From positions 486,501 to 550,500 of the forward strand of contig NZ_BMOL01000001.1 in the NCBI RefSeq assembly GCF_014647055.1: DNA of 64,000 nt, read 5' to 3'. The position numbers and the translations under genes are program-made. The stretch comes from Deinococcus aerolatus. GTDB lineage: Bacteria; Deinococcota; Deinococci; Deinococcales; Deinococcaceae. The notes beneath the pieces were generated by a model, which worked only from the letters and a program-made list of their open reading frames with translations, did not search any database and had not been told where the DNA came from. Positions 1 through 14,046 of this stretch are shown one piece after another (the stretch's first letter is position 1; every line of letters starts with the position of its first letter).

Positions 1-827
<827 letters not shown>

Positions 828-917
828 CCGTGCGGGTAGCCGGAAACAGGTCCACCCCCACTTGACCCAACCTTCAGAACTGGACCCCGACCCTTCAGAC
901 TGGCCTACCCTGCCAGC

Positions 918-1694
918 ATGAACACCGCTCCCAGACCACAGCCTGCGCTGGCCCGGCCCCTGGATTTCTCTGTTCCGTCCAACAGATTTGCGGCGGCGGG
1001 CAGCCTGGCGGCGGTGCTGGTGGGCCGCGTGGTGCGCGGCAACTGGTGGGACGCGCTGGGCGTGGGCGGCGCGGCCTTCAGCGCGTGGGCCATCGCGCGG
1101 GAACTGGACCCGGACTGGCCGCAGACGGCGAACACGGCCCTGCCCGTAGCTGCCGCCGCCGCACTCCTGGGCGGACCGGGCAACCCGCTGACGGCGGCCG
1201 CCGCCCTGAGCGGCCTGCGAATGATCGCCGGAACCACCGGGCAGACCGCCACGCCGGCCGATCACCTGGGGCTGCTGGTGCAATCGGCGCTGGCCTCGGC
1301 CACCGGGAACCGCTCGGCTGCCCTGCTGAGTTCGGCGGCCCCGCTGCTGACGCCCGAGGCCCACTCCTGGCGGCCCGCGCTGGGCGTGCTGATGCCCCGG
1401 CTGTGGCGGGACCGCGCGTCGGGCCTGGCCACGGCTCCCGCCGCCCTGCTGGGACTGGGGGCCGTGGCCCTGACGCCCATGTTCACGGCCCCCGAACCCG
1501 TGGGCAGTCCGTGTGACCGCGCCCCCCGCACCGTCCGGGCGGACCAGGTCCAGCGTGCGCGGCAGGCTGCCGTAATCTCGCTGGCGCTGGGGCTGGGCGG
1601 CGGAGGCGTGCGCGGGCTGGGGCCGCTGACTGCCGCCGTGCTGACGGTGGGGTTGCGGCGGGTGCAGGCGGGAGCGACCAGAACGGGTTCCTGA
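918..1694 (+). CDS. Hypothetical Ala/Leu-rich protein, probably membrane-associated
   Basis: 258 residues, unrecognised. It has several Ala/Leu/Gly-rich hydrophobic stretches (around residues 25-38, 92-115, 170-188 and 217-245) that could be membrane segments or hydrophobic helices. No catalytic motif is visible. The start is supported by a -10-like TACCCT at 906-911, six bases upstream of the ATG and without a ribosome-binding site, which is the leaderless arrangement seen throughout this window. It is convergent with aceA and shares the terminator hairpin at 1718-1746. The coding call rests on GC-skewed codon use and the promoter; the function is unknown. Confidence 0.65.
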   Translation: MNTAPRPQPALARPLDFSVPSNRFAAAGSLAAVLVGRVVRGNWWDALGVGGAAFSAWAIARELDPDWPQTANTALPVAAAAALLGGPGNPLTAAAALSGLRMIAGTTGQTATPADHLGLLVQSALASATGNRSAALLSSAAPLLTPEAHSWRPALGVLMPRLWRDRASGLATAPAALLGLGAVALTPMFTAPEPVGSPCDRAPRTVRADQVQRARQAAVISLALGLGGGGVRGLGPLTAAVLTVGLRRVQAGATRTGS

Positions 1695-1717
1695 ATTCCT
1701 GTCCCTGGCGGCACGTC

Positions 1718-1746
1718 AAAAAGGGAAGCCTGTCTCCTGGCTTCCC
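1718..1746 (-). terminator. Rho-independent terminator of aceA
   Basis: Perfect 8-bp stem GGGAAGCC/GGCTTCCC with an 8-base loop. On the minus strand it is followed by five T residues (A-run 1718-1722 on the plus strand). It lies about 20 bases beyond the aceA stop. Confidence 0.85.
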
Positions 1747-1767
1747 CCTGTGATCACCCTCTGAGCT

Positions 1768-3093
<1,326 letters not shown>

Positions 3094-3224
3094 GGTGGGT
3101 CTCCTGGGGGTATGGAAGGCGGTCCTCATCCCTTCCGGGGGAGGTAACTGGATAGTTGGCTGGGTGGGAGGGGGTCCCGTGGTGCTGTGGGAACAGTGTG
3201 CCGGAGTCCAGCCCGCCAGCGGGG

Positions 3225-3272
3225 TGGTTTACCTGTGTCGGCGTGGGGTAAACCACCCCGGCAGGTAAACCA
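3225..3272. promoter_or_regulatory. Three-copy TGGTTTACC motif upstream of aceA (candidate operator)
   Basis: Three copies of an 11-bp motif lie within 48 bp: TGGTTTACCTG at 3225-3235 (plus), TGGTTTACCCC at 3255-3245 (minus) and TGGTTTACCTG at 3272-3262 (minus). The first two form a 13-bp inverted repeat GGGGTGGTTTACC/GGTAAACCACCCC. The cluster lies 132-179 bp upstream of the aceA start, in a spacer with no gene of its own. A regulator-binding site is an inference from repetition and position. Confidence 0.55.
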
Positions 3273-3312
3273 TTCAGTGCCGCCCCTACCCGAGAGCTGG
3301 CCCACAGCCATG

Positions 3313-3340
3313 AAAAACCCCTCCCGCAACGGAAAGGGTT
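3313..3340 (-). terminator. Terminator of the HAD gene
   Basis: On the minus strand an approximately 10-bp stem with G-U pairs (AACCCTTTCC with GGGAGGGGTT, loop GTTGC) runs into five T residues, about 30 bases past the HAD stop codon. Confidence 0.65.
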
Positions 3341-3373
3341 GGGGGCGGGGGTTCCGCAGGAGCGACCCGGCGA

Positions 3374-4006
3374 TCAGCCGTTCAGAGCATCCAGGCCCAG
3401 CCACGCGGCCAGTTCCCGCTCGAACCGCGCATGGGCCTCGTGGTGGTACAGGATGCCGTGGAAGCCAGCCGCGTTGGCGGCATCGATGTTCTCCTGCACG
3501 TCGTCCACAAAGGCGGTCTGGGCGGCCGGAAGCTCCATCGCCGCCTCCAGCGCCGCGAAAGATTCGGGCGCGGGCTTCTTGTGGCCCAGTTCGTTGCTGA
3601 ACACCAGGGCGTCGAAGCGGGCAAAACGCGGGTCCCGGCGCAGGTGGGCGCTGACCACCGGGTAGTTGTTGCTCAGCAGACCCACGCGCACCCCGGCGGG
3701 CAGGGCGGCCAGCGTGGCGTACATCGGCGCGTGATCGGCGATGCTGCCCAGGTACAGCGCCTCGAAGTCGGCGTAGGACAGCGCGGCCCCGGTTTCCTCT
3801 GCCATCACGGCCCAGAAATGCTCCAGGGTCCAGGCCCCCACCTCCAGTTGCCGTACGTGGCGGAAATAACTGTCGCGCACGCGCTCCACCGGCACGCCGC
3901 TACGCTCAGCCACATTCTGGGTGCTACGCCCATCGAAAGTGCCGACGGTAAAGACGCCGCCCCAGTCAAAGGCAACATGCCGGGCCGCCGCAACAGAAGA
4001 ATCCAT
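3374..4006 (-). CDS. HAD-superfamily hydrolase
   Basis: About 210 residues with all four HAD motifs in order: motif I FDWGGVFT (nucleophilic Asp), motif II LLSNN, motif III Lys in GHKKPAPESF and motif IV FVDDVQENI. A helical cap (SIADHAPMY region) sits between motifs I and II. This pattern matches small phosphatases of the YihX/haloacid-dehalogenase type acting on sugar or nucleotide phosphates; the substrate cannot be told from sequence. I prefer the ATG at 4006 because CACAAT lies 5 bases upstream (leaderless style) and motif I then falls at the usual distance from the N-terminus. An in-frame ATG at 4030 is the alternative. Confidence 0.85.
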   Translation of the reverse strand: MDSSVAAARHVAFDWGGVFTVGTFDGRSTQNVAERSGVPVERVRDSYFRHVRQLEVGAWTLEHFWAVMAEETGAALSYADFEALYLGSIADHAPMYATLAALPAGVRVGLLSNNYPVVSAHLRRDPRFARFDALVFSNELGHKKPAPESFAALEAAMELPAAQTAFVDDVQENIDAANAAGFHGILYHHEAHARFERELAAWLGLDALNG

Positions 4007-4030
4007 ACCCGATTGTGGCGCACCGGACAT

Positions 4031-4259
4031 CAGCCGGCGCGGCGCTGTTCAGATCTGGAGCCGCCAACCAAAATGAGAACCGTAAGACCAGACTATTCGT
4101 TTGAAACGATGTTAAATTTTATACAGTTCGGCATCTTCCTATGCACGCTGGAAGTCGGCCCGAAAAAGTTTGTGTGACGCACTTCGCCACGGTGTGAGCG
4201 GCTATTTCTGCCAATTTATGCACAATGGGGGGGCATGTGCTGTTCTAACCCGCAGCCGT
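4031..4259. other. AT-rich divergent intergenic spacer
   Basis: About 230 bases between the HAD gene and the DHH gene, noticeably richer in A/T than its neighbours. It contains TTTGAAACGATGTT and TTTTATACAGTT at about 4099-4126, which resemble promoter elements, but I cannot assign them to a start. No credible ORF. Confidence 0.4.
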
Positions 4260-4265
4260 TATAGT
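4260..4265 (+). promoter_or_regulatory. -10 box TATAGT for a leaderless DHH transcript
   Basis: TATAGT ends 6 bases before the GTG at 4272. Transcription would begin at or next to the start codon, which is why I take that GTG rather than the upstream ATG at 4170. Confidence 0.6.
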
Positions 4266-4271
4266 CAGAGA

Positions 4272-5300
4272 GTGAACGTTTCTAGCAGGAATCACCATCG
4301 ATATCAGCAGGAGGTCAGGCAAGTTGCTGCCCTGCTGCGCGCCCACGAGGGGCCAGTGGTCATCCTGTCTCACGAGAACCCGGACGGCGACGCCCTGGGC
4401 AGCCTGCTGGGGCTGACCCGGGCGCTCCGGGACCTGGGCAAGACGGTGGTTGCCCCGATGGATGTGCCGCGCTACCTGCGCTTCCTGCCCGCTCCCGGCG
4501 AGACCAGCGCCCCGCTGACGGTGTGGCCCGAAGGGGCACTGGCCGTGGTGGTGGATGTCGACAACAACGACCCCGACAGGGTGGCAGGCGCAGACCTGCG
4601 GCAGTTTCGCGGTGAGGTCATCAATCTCGATCACCATGGCACCAACCAGCGGCGGGCCACGGCGGGCGTGGTCGATCCGGCGCAGCCGGCGGCGGTGATG
4701 ATCGTGGCCGACGTCCTGAGTGAACTGGGCGTGACCTGGACCGAGCAGATCGCCACACCCCTGATGCTGGGCCTGATCACCGACACCGGCAGCTTCAGAT
4801 TTGACAGCGTCACTCCAGAGACGTTTAGCAGCGCTGGCCGGCTGCTGGCCCACGGCGCGCGGCTGGGCTGGATCAACGACCAGATGGGGCAGCAACCCCG
4901 CGCGTACTACCTGCTGCTGCGCGAGGTGCTGGACACCATGGAGTTCCTGCGTGGCGGCCGGGTGGTGATGGCGCGGGTGGACGCCGCCATGCTGGCGCGG
5001 GCCGGGGCGAGTTGGGAAGACGTGGAGAATTACGTGGGCATGCTGCGCAACTCCGAGGGCGCGGAACTGGCCGTGATGATCAAGGACTTCGGCGAGCGAA
5101 TCAAGCTGTCGCTGCGCTCACGCGGCGGGATCAGCGCGCAGAACGTGGCAGTGGCGCTGGGCGGTGGCGGCCACGTCTCGGCCTCCGGCGCCAGTCTGAG
5201 CGAGGCGTACCCGGCGATGCGCCGCCGCCTGGAACATGCCATCGAGGCCGAGCTGGAACGGGTGGACGGGCAGGGTGCGTCCGTGGCCGCCGTGAACTGA
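4272..5300 (+). CDS. DHH/DHHA1 phosphoesterase (NrnA-like nanoRNase/pAp phosphatase family)
   Basis: 342 residues. The N-terminal DHH domain shows SHENPDGDALGS (metal ligands His, Asp, Asp), the Asp in VVDVDNNDPDR and the family-naming DHHGTN, followed by LITDTGSFRFD. The C-terminal DHHA1 domain ends in GGGGHVSASGAS, a substrate-binding loop. This architecture is that of bifunctional oligoribonuclease/pAp phosphatase NrnA, which degrades 2-5-nt RNA and dephosphorylates pAp in the cytoplasm; an RecJ-like DNA exonuclease is less likely given the short length. GTG at 4272 is preferred because of the TATAGT six bases upstream; the ATG at 4170 would add 34 residues of atypical sequence. Exact substrate is inferred from family. 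Confidence 0.88.
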   Translation: MNVSSRNHHRYQQEVRQVAALLRAHEGPVVILSHENPDGDALGSLLGLTRALRDLGKTVVAPMDVPRYLRFLPAPGETSAPLTVWPEGALAVVVDVDNNDPDRVAGADLRQFRGEVINLDHHGTNQRRATAGVVDPAQPAAVMIVADVLSELGVTWTEQIATPLMLGLITDTGSFRFDSVTPETFSSAGRLLAHGARLGWINDQMGQQPRAYYLLLREVLDTMEFLRGGRVVMARVDAAMLARAGASWEDVENYVGMLRNSEGAELAVMIKDFGERIKLSLRSRGGISAQNVAVALGGGGHVSASGASLSEAYPAMRRRLEHAIEAELERVDGQGASVAAVN

Positions 5301-5363
5301 TCCCTTTGCGGGGGATGGGCTGGGATGGGCTGCCCACCGGTTGTAGTTGAAGCGTGCTCCCCC

Positions 5364-5651
5364 TCAGCCGCCCGGCAGGTCCGGTATCGGCGTGGTGTGC
5401 GCTGCCGCAGCGCGGATCAGCTGAATCTTGATGGCGCTCAGGCGGGCCGGGCTCAGGACGCCGCGTGCCAGCACCCGGTCGCCCAGGGTCAGCACCGGCA
5501 CGTCGTCGCCGTGACGCTGCCGCCACTCGGGACGGGCGTCCACATCCAGCGTTTCCACCCGGAACGCCAGTCGGGCCAGGTGGTCCTGCGCCTGCTCGCA
5601 CAGGTGGCAGCCCGTTCGGGTGTACAGGGTCAGCACGGGTAAGTCAGCCAT
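5364..5651 (-). CDS. Glutaredoxin-like thiol-disulfide protein
   Basis: 95 residues beginning MADLPVLTLYTRTGCHLCEQA: a thioredoxin-fold beta strand followed directly by a redox CHLC motif, as in the short glutaredoxin/DUF836 family. The conserved cis-Pro segment follows (VPVLTLGDRVL). Likely a cytoplasmic dithiol oxidoreductase; its partner is unknown. A TAGCAT -10-like box (complement of 5661-5666) lies 9 bases upstream of the ATG. Confidence 0.82.
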   Translation of the reverse strand: MADLPVLTLYTRTGCHLCEQAQDHLARLAFRVETLDVDARPEWRQRHGDDVPVLTLGDRVLARGVLSPARLSAIKIQLIRAAAAHTTPIPDLPGG

Positions 5652-5716
5652 TGTTCCCAGATGCTAGGGCATGGGGCGGCAGGCCGTGAACGCGCGTCAC
5701 TCCTGGCTGGACGCAC

Positions 5717-7891
<2,175 letters not shown>

Positions 7892-7943
7892 CGGCGCTGG
7901 TCTCGGCTGGACAGGGGCGGCGGGAGCAGCATCATCTCCCACA

Positions 7944-7949
7944 GTTATA
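7944..7949 (-). promoter_or_regulatory. -10 box TATAAC for the NHL kinase
   Basis: TATAAC on the minus strand, about 50 bases upstream of the chosen ATG at 7891, giving a leader of roughly 45 bases. Confidence 0.45.
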
Positions 7950-8216
7950 CAGGCCCATTCCTTGCGCCACACTTACAAAGTCAGGATTCAGACCCTGAAG
8001 CCACCCACCATTCAGAACGGACGAACCGCGTGCAGCACTGCCTGAATTGCAGATAGCGTTGTCTCGGGCGATCTCGGCGGGCACCCCCAGAAACGCAGCC
8101 ACAGCCGCATAACACACGCAGCGGAGGCATCAGTACATGCCGCCTGATGCCTCCGCCTTGAACTGGAGCCCTGCACTGGATAGGTCCATAACCGGACCCG
8201 AACCTTCCCGGACGCC
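7950..8216. other. Intergenic region between the NHL kinase and ddrB
   Basis: Together with the kinase promoter this makes about 325 non-coding bases. The only structure I see is the 13-bp inverted repeat at 8121-8156. A 61-codon minus-strand frame (7932-8117) has no start signal and no recognisable product. Confidence 0.5.
8121..8156 (-). terminator. Perfect 13-bp hairpin downstream of ddrB
   Basis: GCGGAGGCATCAG (8121-8133) pairs perfectly with CTGATGCCTCCGC (8144-8156) around a 10-base loop, about 60 bases after the ddrB stop. No long T-run follows on either strand (TGCGTGTGTTATG on the minus strand), so termination is probable but not certain. Confidence 0.55.
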
Positions 8217-8762
8217 TTAAAAGGGCGTTTCCTCTTCCACCACCGGCGCGGGCCGGGGTGCCGGCGCAGGCTGGGGACGAGCGGCCACCGGGCGGGTCTG
8301 GGCCTGCCCCGGCGCCATACCTGCACGGCCACCCGGCACGGCGTAGCGGTCCTGCCGCTTGCCGCCCCGGAAGATCGCCAGCGTGACGTATTCGAACTCG
8401 CCGTCCGCCTTCTCCCGGACGTGTTCAGGATCGGTGCCGCGCGCCCCACGGCTGTACTTGACGGCGGCAGGCAGCTTCATCTTGCGGCTGTCCACGGCTT
8501 CCAGTTCACGGCGGCGGTATGCCAGACCCCGGTGGATCACCATGTCCTCGCCCTCGGGGTTGGTCCATTTTCTGGCTCCGATCAGCGTCCAGTCGAAATC
8601 AGACTCGTTGTCCAGCGGAAACTGGTAGCCGCCGCCCGGCACGGTGCCGCTGGTCCAGCCCAGGCGGCCGTACTGGCGCTGCACGTCCAGCAGTTTGTCG
8701 GCGCTGTCCACATCCACCGTGACGTGCGCGCCCAGATCGGTGACAAATTCTATATGCAACAT
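8217..8762 (-). CDS. ddrB: Single-stranded DNA-binding protein DdrB
   Basis: DdrB is the Deinococcus-specific, radiation-induced ssDNA-binding and annealing protein that promotes early single-strand annealing repair. The 181-residue product matches what I recall of the family closely: N-terminal MLHIEFVTDLGAHVTVDV, then YGRLGWTSG, GGYQFPLDNE, LIGARKW, AYRRRELEAVDSRK and YVTLAIFRGGKRQ. A Pro/Ala/Gln-rich disordered tail ends in EEETPF, an acidic tip like that of bacterial SSB (DDDIPF), which recruits repair partners. The start ATG at 8762 is preceded by AAGGGGG. A near-consensus radiation/desiccation response motif lies 10 bases upstream, so control by DdrO repressor and IrrE/PprI protease is expected. 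Confidence 0.97.
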   Translation of the reverse strand: MLHIEFVTDLGAHVTVDVDSADKLLDVQRQYGRLGWTSGTVPGGGYQFPLDNESDFDWTLIGARKWTNPEGEDMVIHRGLAYRRRELEAVDSRKMKLPAAVKYSRGARGTDPEHVREKADGEFEYVTLAIFRGGKRQDRYAVPGGRAGMAPGQAQTRPVAARPQPAPAPRPAPVVEEETPF

Positions 8763-8772
8763 TCAAACCCCC

Positions 8773-8789
8773 TTACGTAAATAACATAA
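8773..8789 (-). promoter_or_regulatory. Radiation/desiccation response motif (RDRM) of ddrB
   Basis: The minus strand reads TTATGTTATTTACGTAA, a 17-bp imperfect palindrome very close to the published Deinococcus consensus TTATGTCATTGACATAA. It ends 10 bases before the ddrB start and overlaps the likely -10 region. In studied Deinococcus species this site is bound by repressor DdrO, which is cleaved by PprI/IrrE after DNA damage. Confidence 0.92.
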
Positions 8790-8845
8790 CACATGCGCGG
8801 CCAGCAGCCGTCAAGACGGGTCTGGGGCAGCGCCCCCCTCAGTGC

Positions 8846-9684
8846 TTACCCTCGCGTCAGCACGTAGAACACCCGCTCGCCCTCTGCGGCCAGATCCGTG
8901 ACGACGTAGCCGCGTTCCATGTATTCGCCCATCACCTCGCGCAGCGCCAGCCGCCAGCCCAGGCGCAGCGGCTCATTCATCAGCTCGGCCTTGCGCGGCA
9001 CCTCGGCCAGCACCTGCGGACTGTTCAGATGCAGGACCGGCGCGTCCGGTTCCTCTCCTCCCGGCACGGCGGCCAGCACCACCTCACCGTCGGGGGCGGG
9101 CGGCGGGTGGGAGGCGCTGGGCCGCGACAGGTCCCACTCGATCATCAGGCGGTCTGCCGGAAAGGCCGTCGCGGGGTCATCGCCCAGCGCGTACCAGTCG
9201 GCGTGGTAGGACACGGCCCGCGCCCCCAGCTTGCCCAGGTTAAGGCGGGCGTTGCGGGCAATCAGGGGATCAAAGGTCCAGGTCATGCGCGTGATGCCCT
9301 GCGCCAGCACCCGCTCGCGCTGCGCGTGCTTGAGGGCCACGGCCAGCCCGCTGCCGCGCCAGTCAGGATGAACCGCCAGCAGGTGCGAATGGTGCCACAG
9401 CTGCCCGTCCCGGAGCGCCGGAAAGCCGAAGGCCAGTCCGAATGGCAGCGCCAGCGTGTCGTGCGGCGCGTCCGGCAGAGGCGCCGGGTAGGCCCCCAGC
9501 ACCACGCCGCCGCACACCGAACTGATCCGGAACATGCTGCTGGGCAGCACCTCGCGGTCCGGATACCCCCAGGCGTCCACCTGCACGCCTTCCAGTCCGC
9601 GCATGGCCCAGGGATCGGTCACGTCGCGGATCACGTAGGGCCGCCGGGGCAGCGGAGCCTCGGGCACCGGGCCGGAGGCCGCGT

Positions 9685-9688
<4 letters not shown>
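8846..9688 (-). CDS. GNAT-family acetyltransferase, coupled to menC
   Basis: 280 residues resembling the large GNAT proteins encoded next to N-acylamino acid racemases. The acetyl-CoA-binding core is visible as [23 protein letters not shown], followed by [22 protein letters not shown]. The start I choose is TTG at 9688: GGAGG lies about 10 bases upstream and the TTG overlaps the TGA of menC (TTGA). The longer in-frame ORF to 9934 would overlap menC by 250 bases and its extra residues look like shadow translation. Translational coupling suggests the two enzymes act on related N-acyl substrates; the acyl acceptor is unknown. Confidence 0.85.
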
Positions 9689-10794
<1,106 letters not shown>

Positions 10795-10960
10795 GGCTTC
10801 CAGTATGGCGGGTGAGGACGGCCAGGGGCCGGGAAACAGATAGACGCAACACATAGACGCTGGGCGCGGTAGACAGGACAATGCAGCAGGGGGCGGTGCG
10901 GACCAGTCGAGGCCTGCCAGTGCAGGTCCCTGAGCCCGTCAGATCCCCCAGGGGGAAACC

Positions 10961-11368
10961 ATGAACGCACCGGACACAGGCGCAGGCCCGTTGGTCGCGG
11001 ATCTCATCTCGGAGCGGGTGGCCCAGCTTGGCGACTGGCGTGGGGAGACCCTGGGCCGCATGCGGCGGCTGATTCACGAGGCGGACCCGGACGTGACCGA
11101 GGAATGGAAGTGGGGCGTGCCGGTCTGGTCGCACAGCGGCATCATCTGCACCGGCGAAACCTACCAGAAGGCCGTCAAACTGACCTTCGCCAGGGGTGCA
11201 TCCCTGGACGACCCGGCCCGACTGTTCAATGCCAGCCTGGAAGGCAACACACGCCGGGCCATCGACCTCCGCGAAGGGGACGAAGTAGACGGAGAGGCGT
11301 TCAAGACGCTGATTCAGCAGGCAGTGGCCCTCAACAGCGCTGGAAAAGCGAAACCCCCCAGGAAGTAA
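10961..11368 (+). CDS. DUF1801-family protein
   Basis: 135 residues with the DUF1801/YdhG-like signature: [38 protein letters not shown], then [28 protein letters not shown]. This small fold is widespread, with no enzymatic function established. The ATG follows AGGGGGAAACC, a reasonable ribosome-binding site. It stands alone between divergent menC and sucB, which has its own promoter. Confidence 0.8.
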   Translation: MNAPDTGAGPLVADLISERVAQLGDWRGETLGRMRRLIHEADPDVTEEWKWGVPVWSHSGIICTGETYQKAVKLTFARGASLDDPARLFNASLEGNTRRAIDLREGDEVDGEAFKTLIQQAVALNSAGKAKPPRK

Positions 11369-11466
11369 CCCCCTCAGGAAGACCGGGGCCTGAGCCTCCA
11401 CCGTCCCCACATCAGTCACAGCGGCCGGGCGGCTACCCGCGCAGACGCGGTATAACTACAGACACT

Positions 11467-12756
<1,290 letters not shown>

Positions 12757-12769
12757 GCAACGTTGTTCT

Positions 12770-12804
12770 GAGGCGGCCTCCTTCCATTGGAGGCCGCCTC
12801 TTTA
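12770..12804 (+). terminator. Strong rho-independent terminator of sucB
   Basis: Perfect 12-bp stem GAGGCGGCCTCC/GGAGGCCGCCTC with loop TTCCATT, followed by TTTAT, 14 bases after the sucB stop. Confidence 0.92.
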
Positions 12805-12884
12805 TCGTCGGCCCCGGCGCAGCCCTCTTCCGGCATGATGCCCGTGGCCACCACCTGCGCCGCCGTCCGCCGGACCTGTGGCAA

Positions 12885-13420
12885 CTAGTCCGGGAATTCC
12901 TCCAGCGCCGGCCGCTTGAGCGCCAGCAACCGCCCGAACGTCATTTCCGGGTGTGCTGCCGAACCGCCCCCGCCTGGACCCCAGGTCAACAGCATCGGTT
13001 GCAGGGCGTCCAGCGCCCGTGCAAGGTGGGCATCGGGACTGTGCCCGGCCTCGAACTCCTGCCACGCGGCCTCAAATGTTTCACGCTGGTCCGGCGGCAA
13101 CTGACCAAACAGCTGCGCCGCCTCAAGCTCGCGCCGCACCTGCTGCGCCCGGCCTTCCTGGGACTGGTCAAAATGCGTGTCCCCGGCGTAAACCACCAGG
13201 TCGTGGAGAATCAGCAGTTCCGCCACGCGGCTGAGCTGCGTGCCGGGCGGCGCGTCCTCACCCAGCGTCAGGGCCATCGGTGCCAGATGCCAGGAGTGTT
13301 CGGCGCGTTTTCAGGGCGCTCCCCGCCGTGTAGCCGCGTCGTGCGCGTCACCTCTTTGAGGCGGTCACATTGCAGCGAGAAGGCCACCTGTGCACCGAGT
13401 CTGAGCATGTCGGGCAGCAT
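12885..13420 (-). pseudogene. HD-domain hydrolase interrupted by a -1 frameshift
   Basis: Reading from ATG 13420, which is preceded by GGAGG, the frame gives MLPDMLRLGAQVAFSLQCDRLKEVTR and continues to RPENAPNTPG before a stop. In the next frame the sequence carries on as AEHSWHLAPMALTL and then AELLILHDLV, AGDT and the rest to 12885. Together this is one HD-domain protein (5'-deoxynucleotidase/YfdR type, metal ligands in EHSWH and HD). Total length 536 bases is one short of a whole number of codons. The break maps to the GC-rich run at 13301-13307 (a missing G would restore GCGGCC). It may be a real inactivation or an assembly error. The 130-residue frame starting at 13277 is only the 3' part. 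Confidence 0.8.
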
Positions 13421-13474
13421 AACTGTCCTCCGCCGTCAGGCTTTTGAGAGACGTCCTGGCCTAAGATCCCCACC

Positions 13475-13972
13475 ATGACGGTCATGCCGGAGACAGCACT
13501 GCGCGGACGCCTGGGCACCCTGGGCGAGGGCCTCGATCTGCACGCCGGATGGGACGGCCAGCGCCTGAGCGGGCGCGTCGGCAGCTTCACGGCGGGACAC
13601 GACATCGTGGTGGCCCTGACGGCAGATGGACTGGCCGGCCGGGTGGGCCGCTTCACGGGCGGCTTTGACCTGCGGGCCGAGGTGCTGGCTGGGGAACTTC
13701 ACCTTCATCTGGGCGGCGTGGACGGCAAAGACGCCCGCCTGGACTTCACGCCGGACGGGGCGACAGGCCGGTACGGACGCTTCACCGATGGCCTGGACAT
13801 TTCTCTGCGCCATTACGCGGGCGAGGTGCGCGGACGCTTCGGCGGCTACACGGGCGGCACCGACTTCCGGATGGACCTGGGCAACGTGCCGCTGCCGCTG
13901 GCGGCCATCCTCGCCGTCAGTGCGCTGTGCCTGTGGCGTGGGGACGTGGCCCTGACAGCGAAGCTGGACTGA
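13475..13972 (+). CDS. Hypothetical protein with tandem ~25-residue Gly/Asp beta repeats
   Basis: 165 residues, not a family I can name. It is built from about five imperfect repeats with the core G-R-x-G-x-(F/Y)-T-x-G-x-D, e.g. GRVGSFTAGHDI, GRVGRFTGGFDL, GRYGRFTDGLDI and GRFGGYTGGTDF, alternating with short hydrophobic strands (IVVALTADG, LRAEVLAGE, ISLRHYAGE). This periodicity suggests a stacked beta structure. A single hydrophobic stretch near the C-terminus (LPLAAILAVSALCLW, about 140-154) could anchor it in a membrane. TAAGAT at 13462-13467 lies seven bases before the ATG (leaderless). A 16-bp inverted repeat straddles its stop codon. Confidence 0.72.
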   Translation: MTVMPETALRGRLGTLGEGLDLHAGWDGQRLSGRVGSFTAGHDIVVALTADGLAGRVGRFTGGFDLRAEVLAGELHLHLGGVDGKDARLDFTPDGATGRYGRFTDGLDISLRHYAGEVRGRFGGYTGGTDFRMDLGNVPLPLAAILAVSALCLWRGDVALTAKLD

Positions 13973-13987
13973 CGCCACAGGCACAGC
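13924..13987. repeat. 16-bp perfect inverted repeat across a stop codon
   Basis: GCTGTGCCTGTGGCGT (13924-13939) and ACGCCACAGGCACAGC (13972-13987) are exact reverse complements separated by 32 bases. The right arm begins at the last base of the stop codon of the repeat-protein gene. No T-run follows. It may act as a transcript-end hairpin between the convergent repeat-protein gene and sufE. Confidence 0.6.
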
Positions 13988-14046
13988 ATGGGTCACCCAG
14001 GACCTGTCACCCAGCGCCAGCGCCCGCAGGTGACCCGGTTCAGCCT

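Noticed and set aside
7932..8117. 61-codon minus-strand frame between the kinase and ddrB
   Set aside because: No ribosome-binding site or -10 box at a suitable distance, and it overlaps the kinase promoter.
13404..13420. TTATGCTGCCCGACATG on the minus strand as a second RDRM
   Set aside because: Only the first five bases match; the 3' half lacks CATAA and the site overlaps the start codon of the HD gene.
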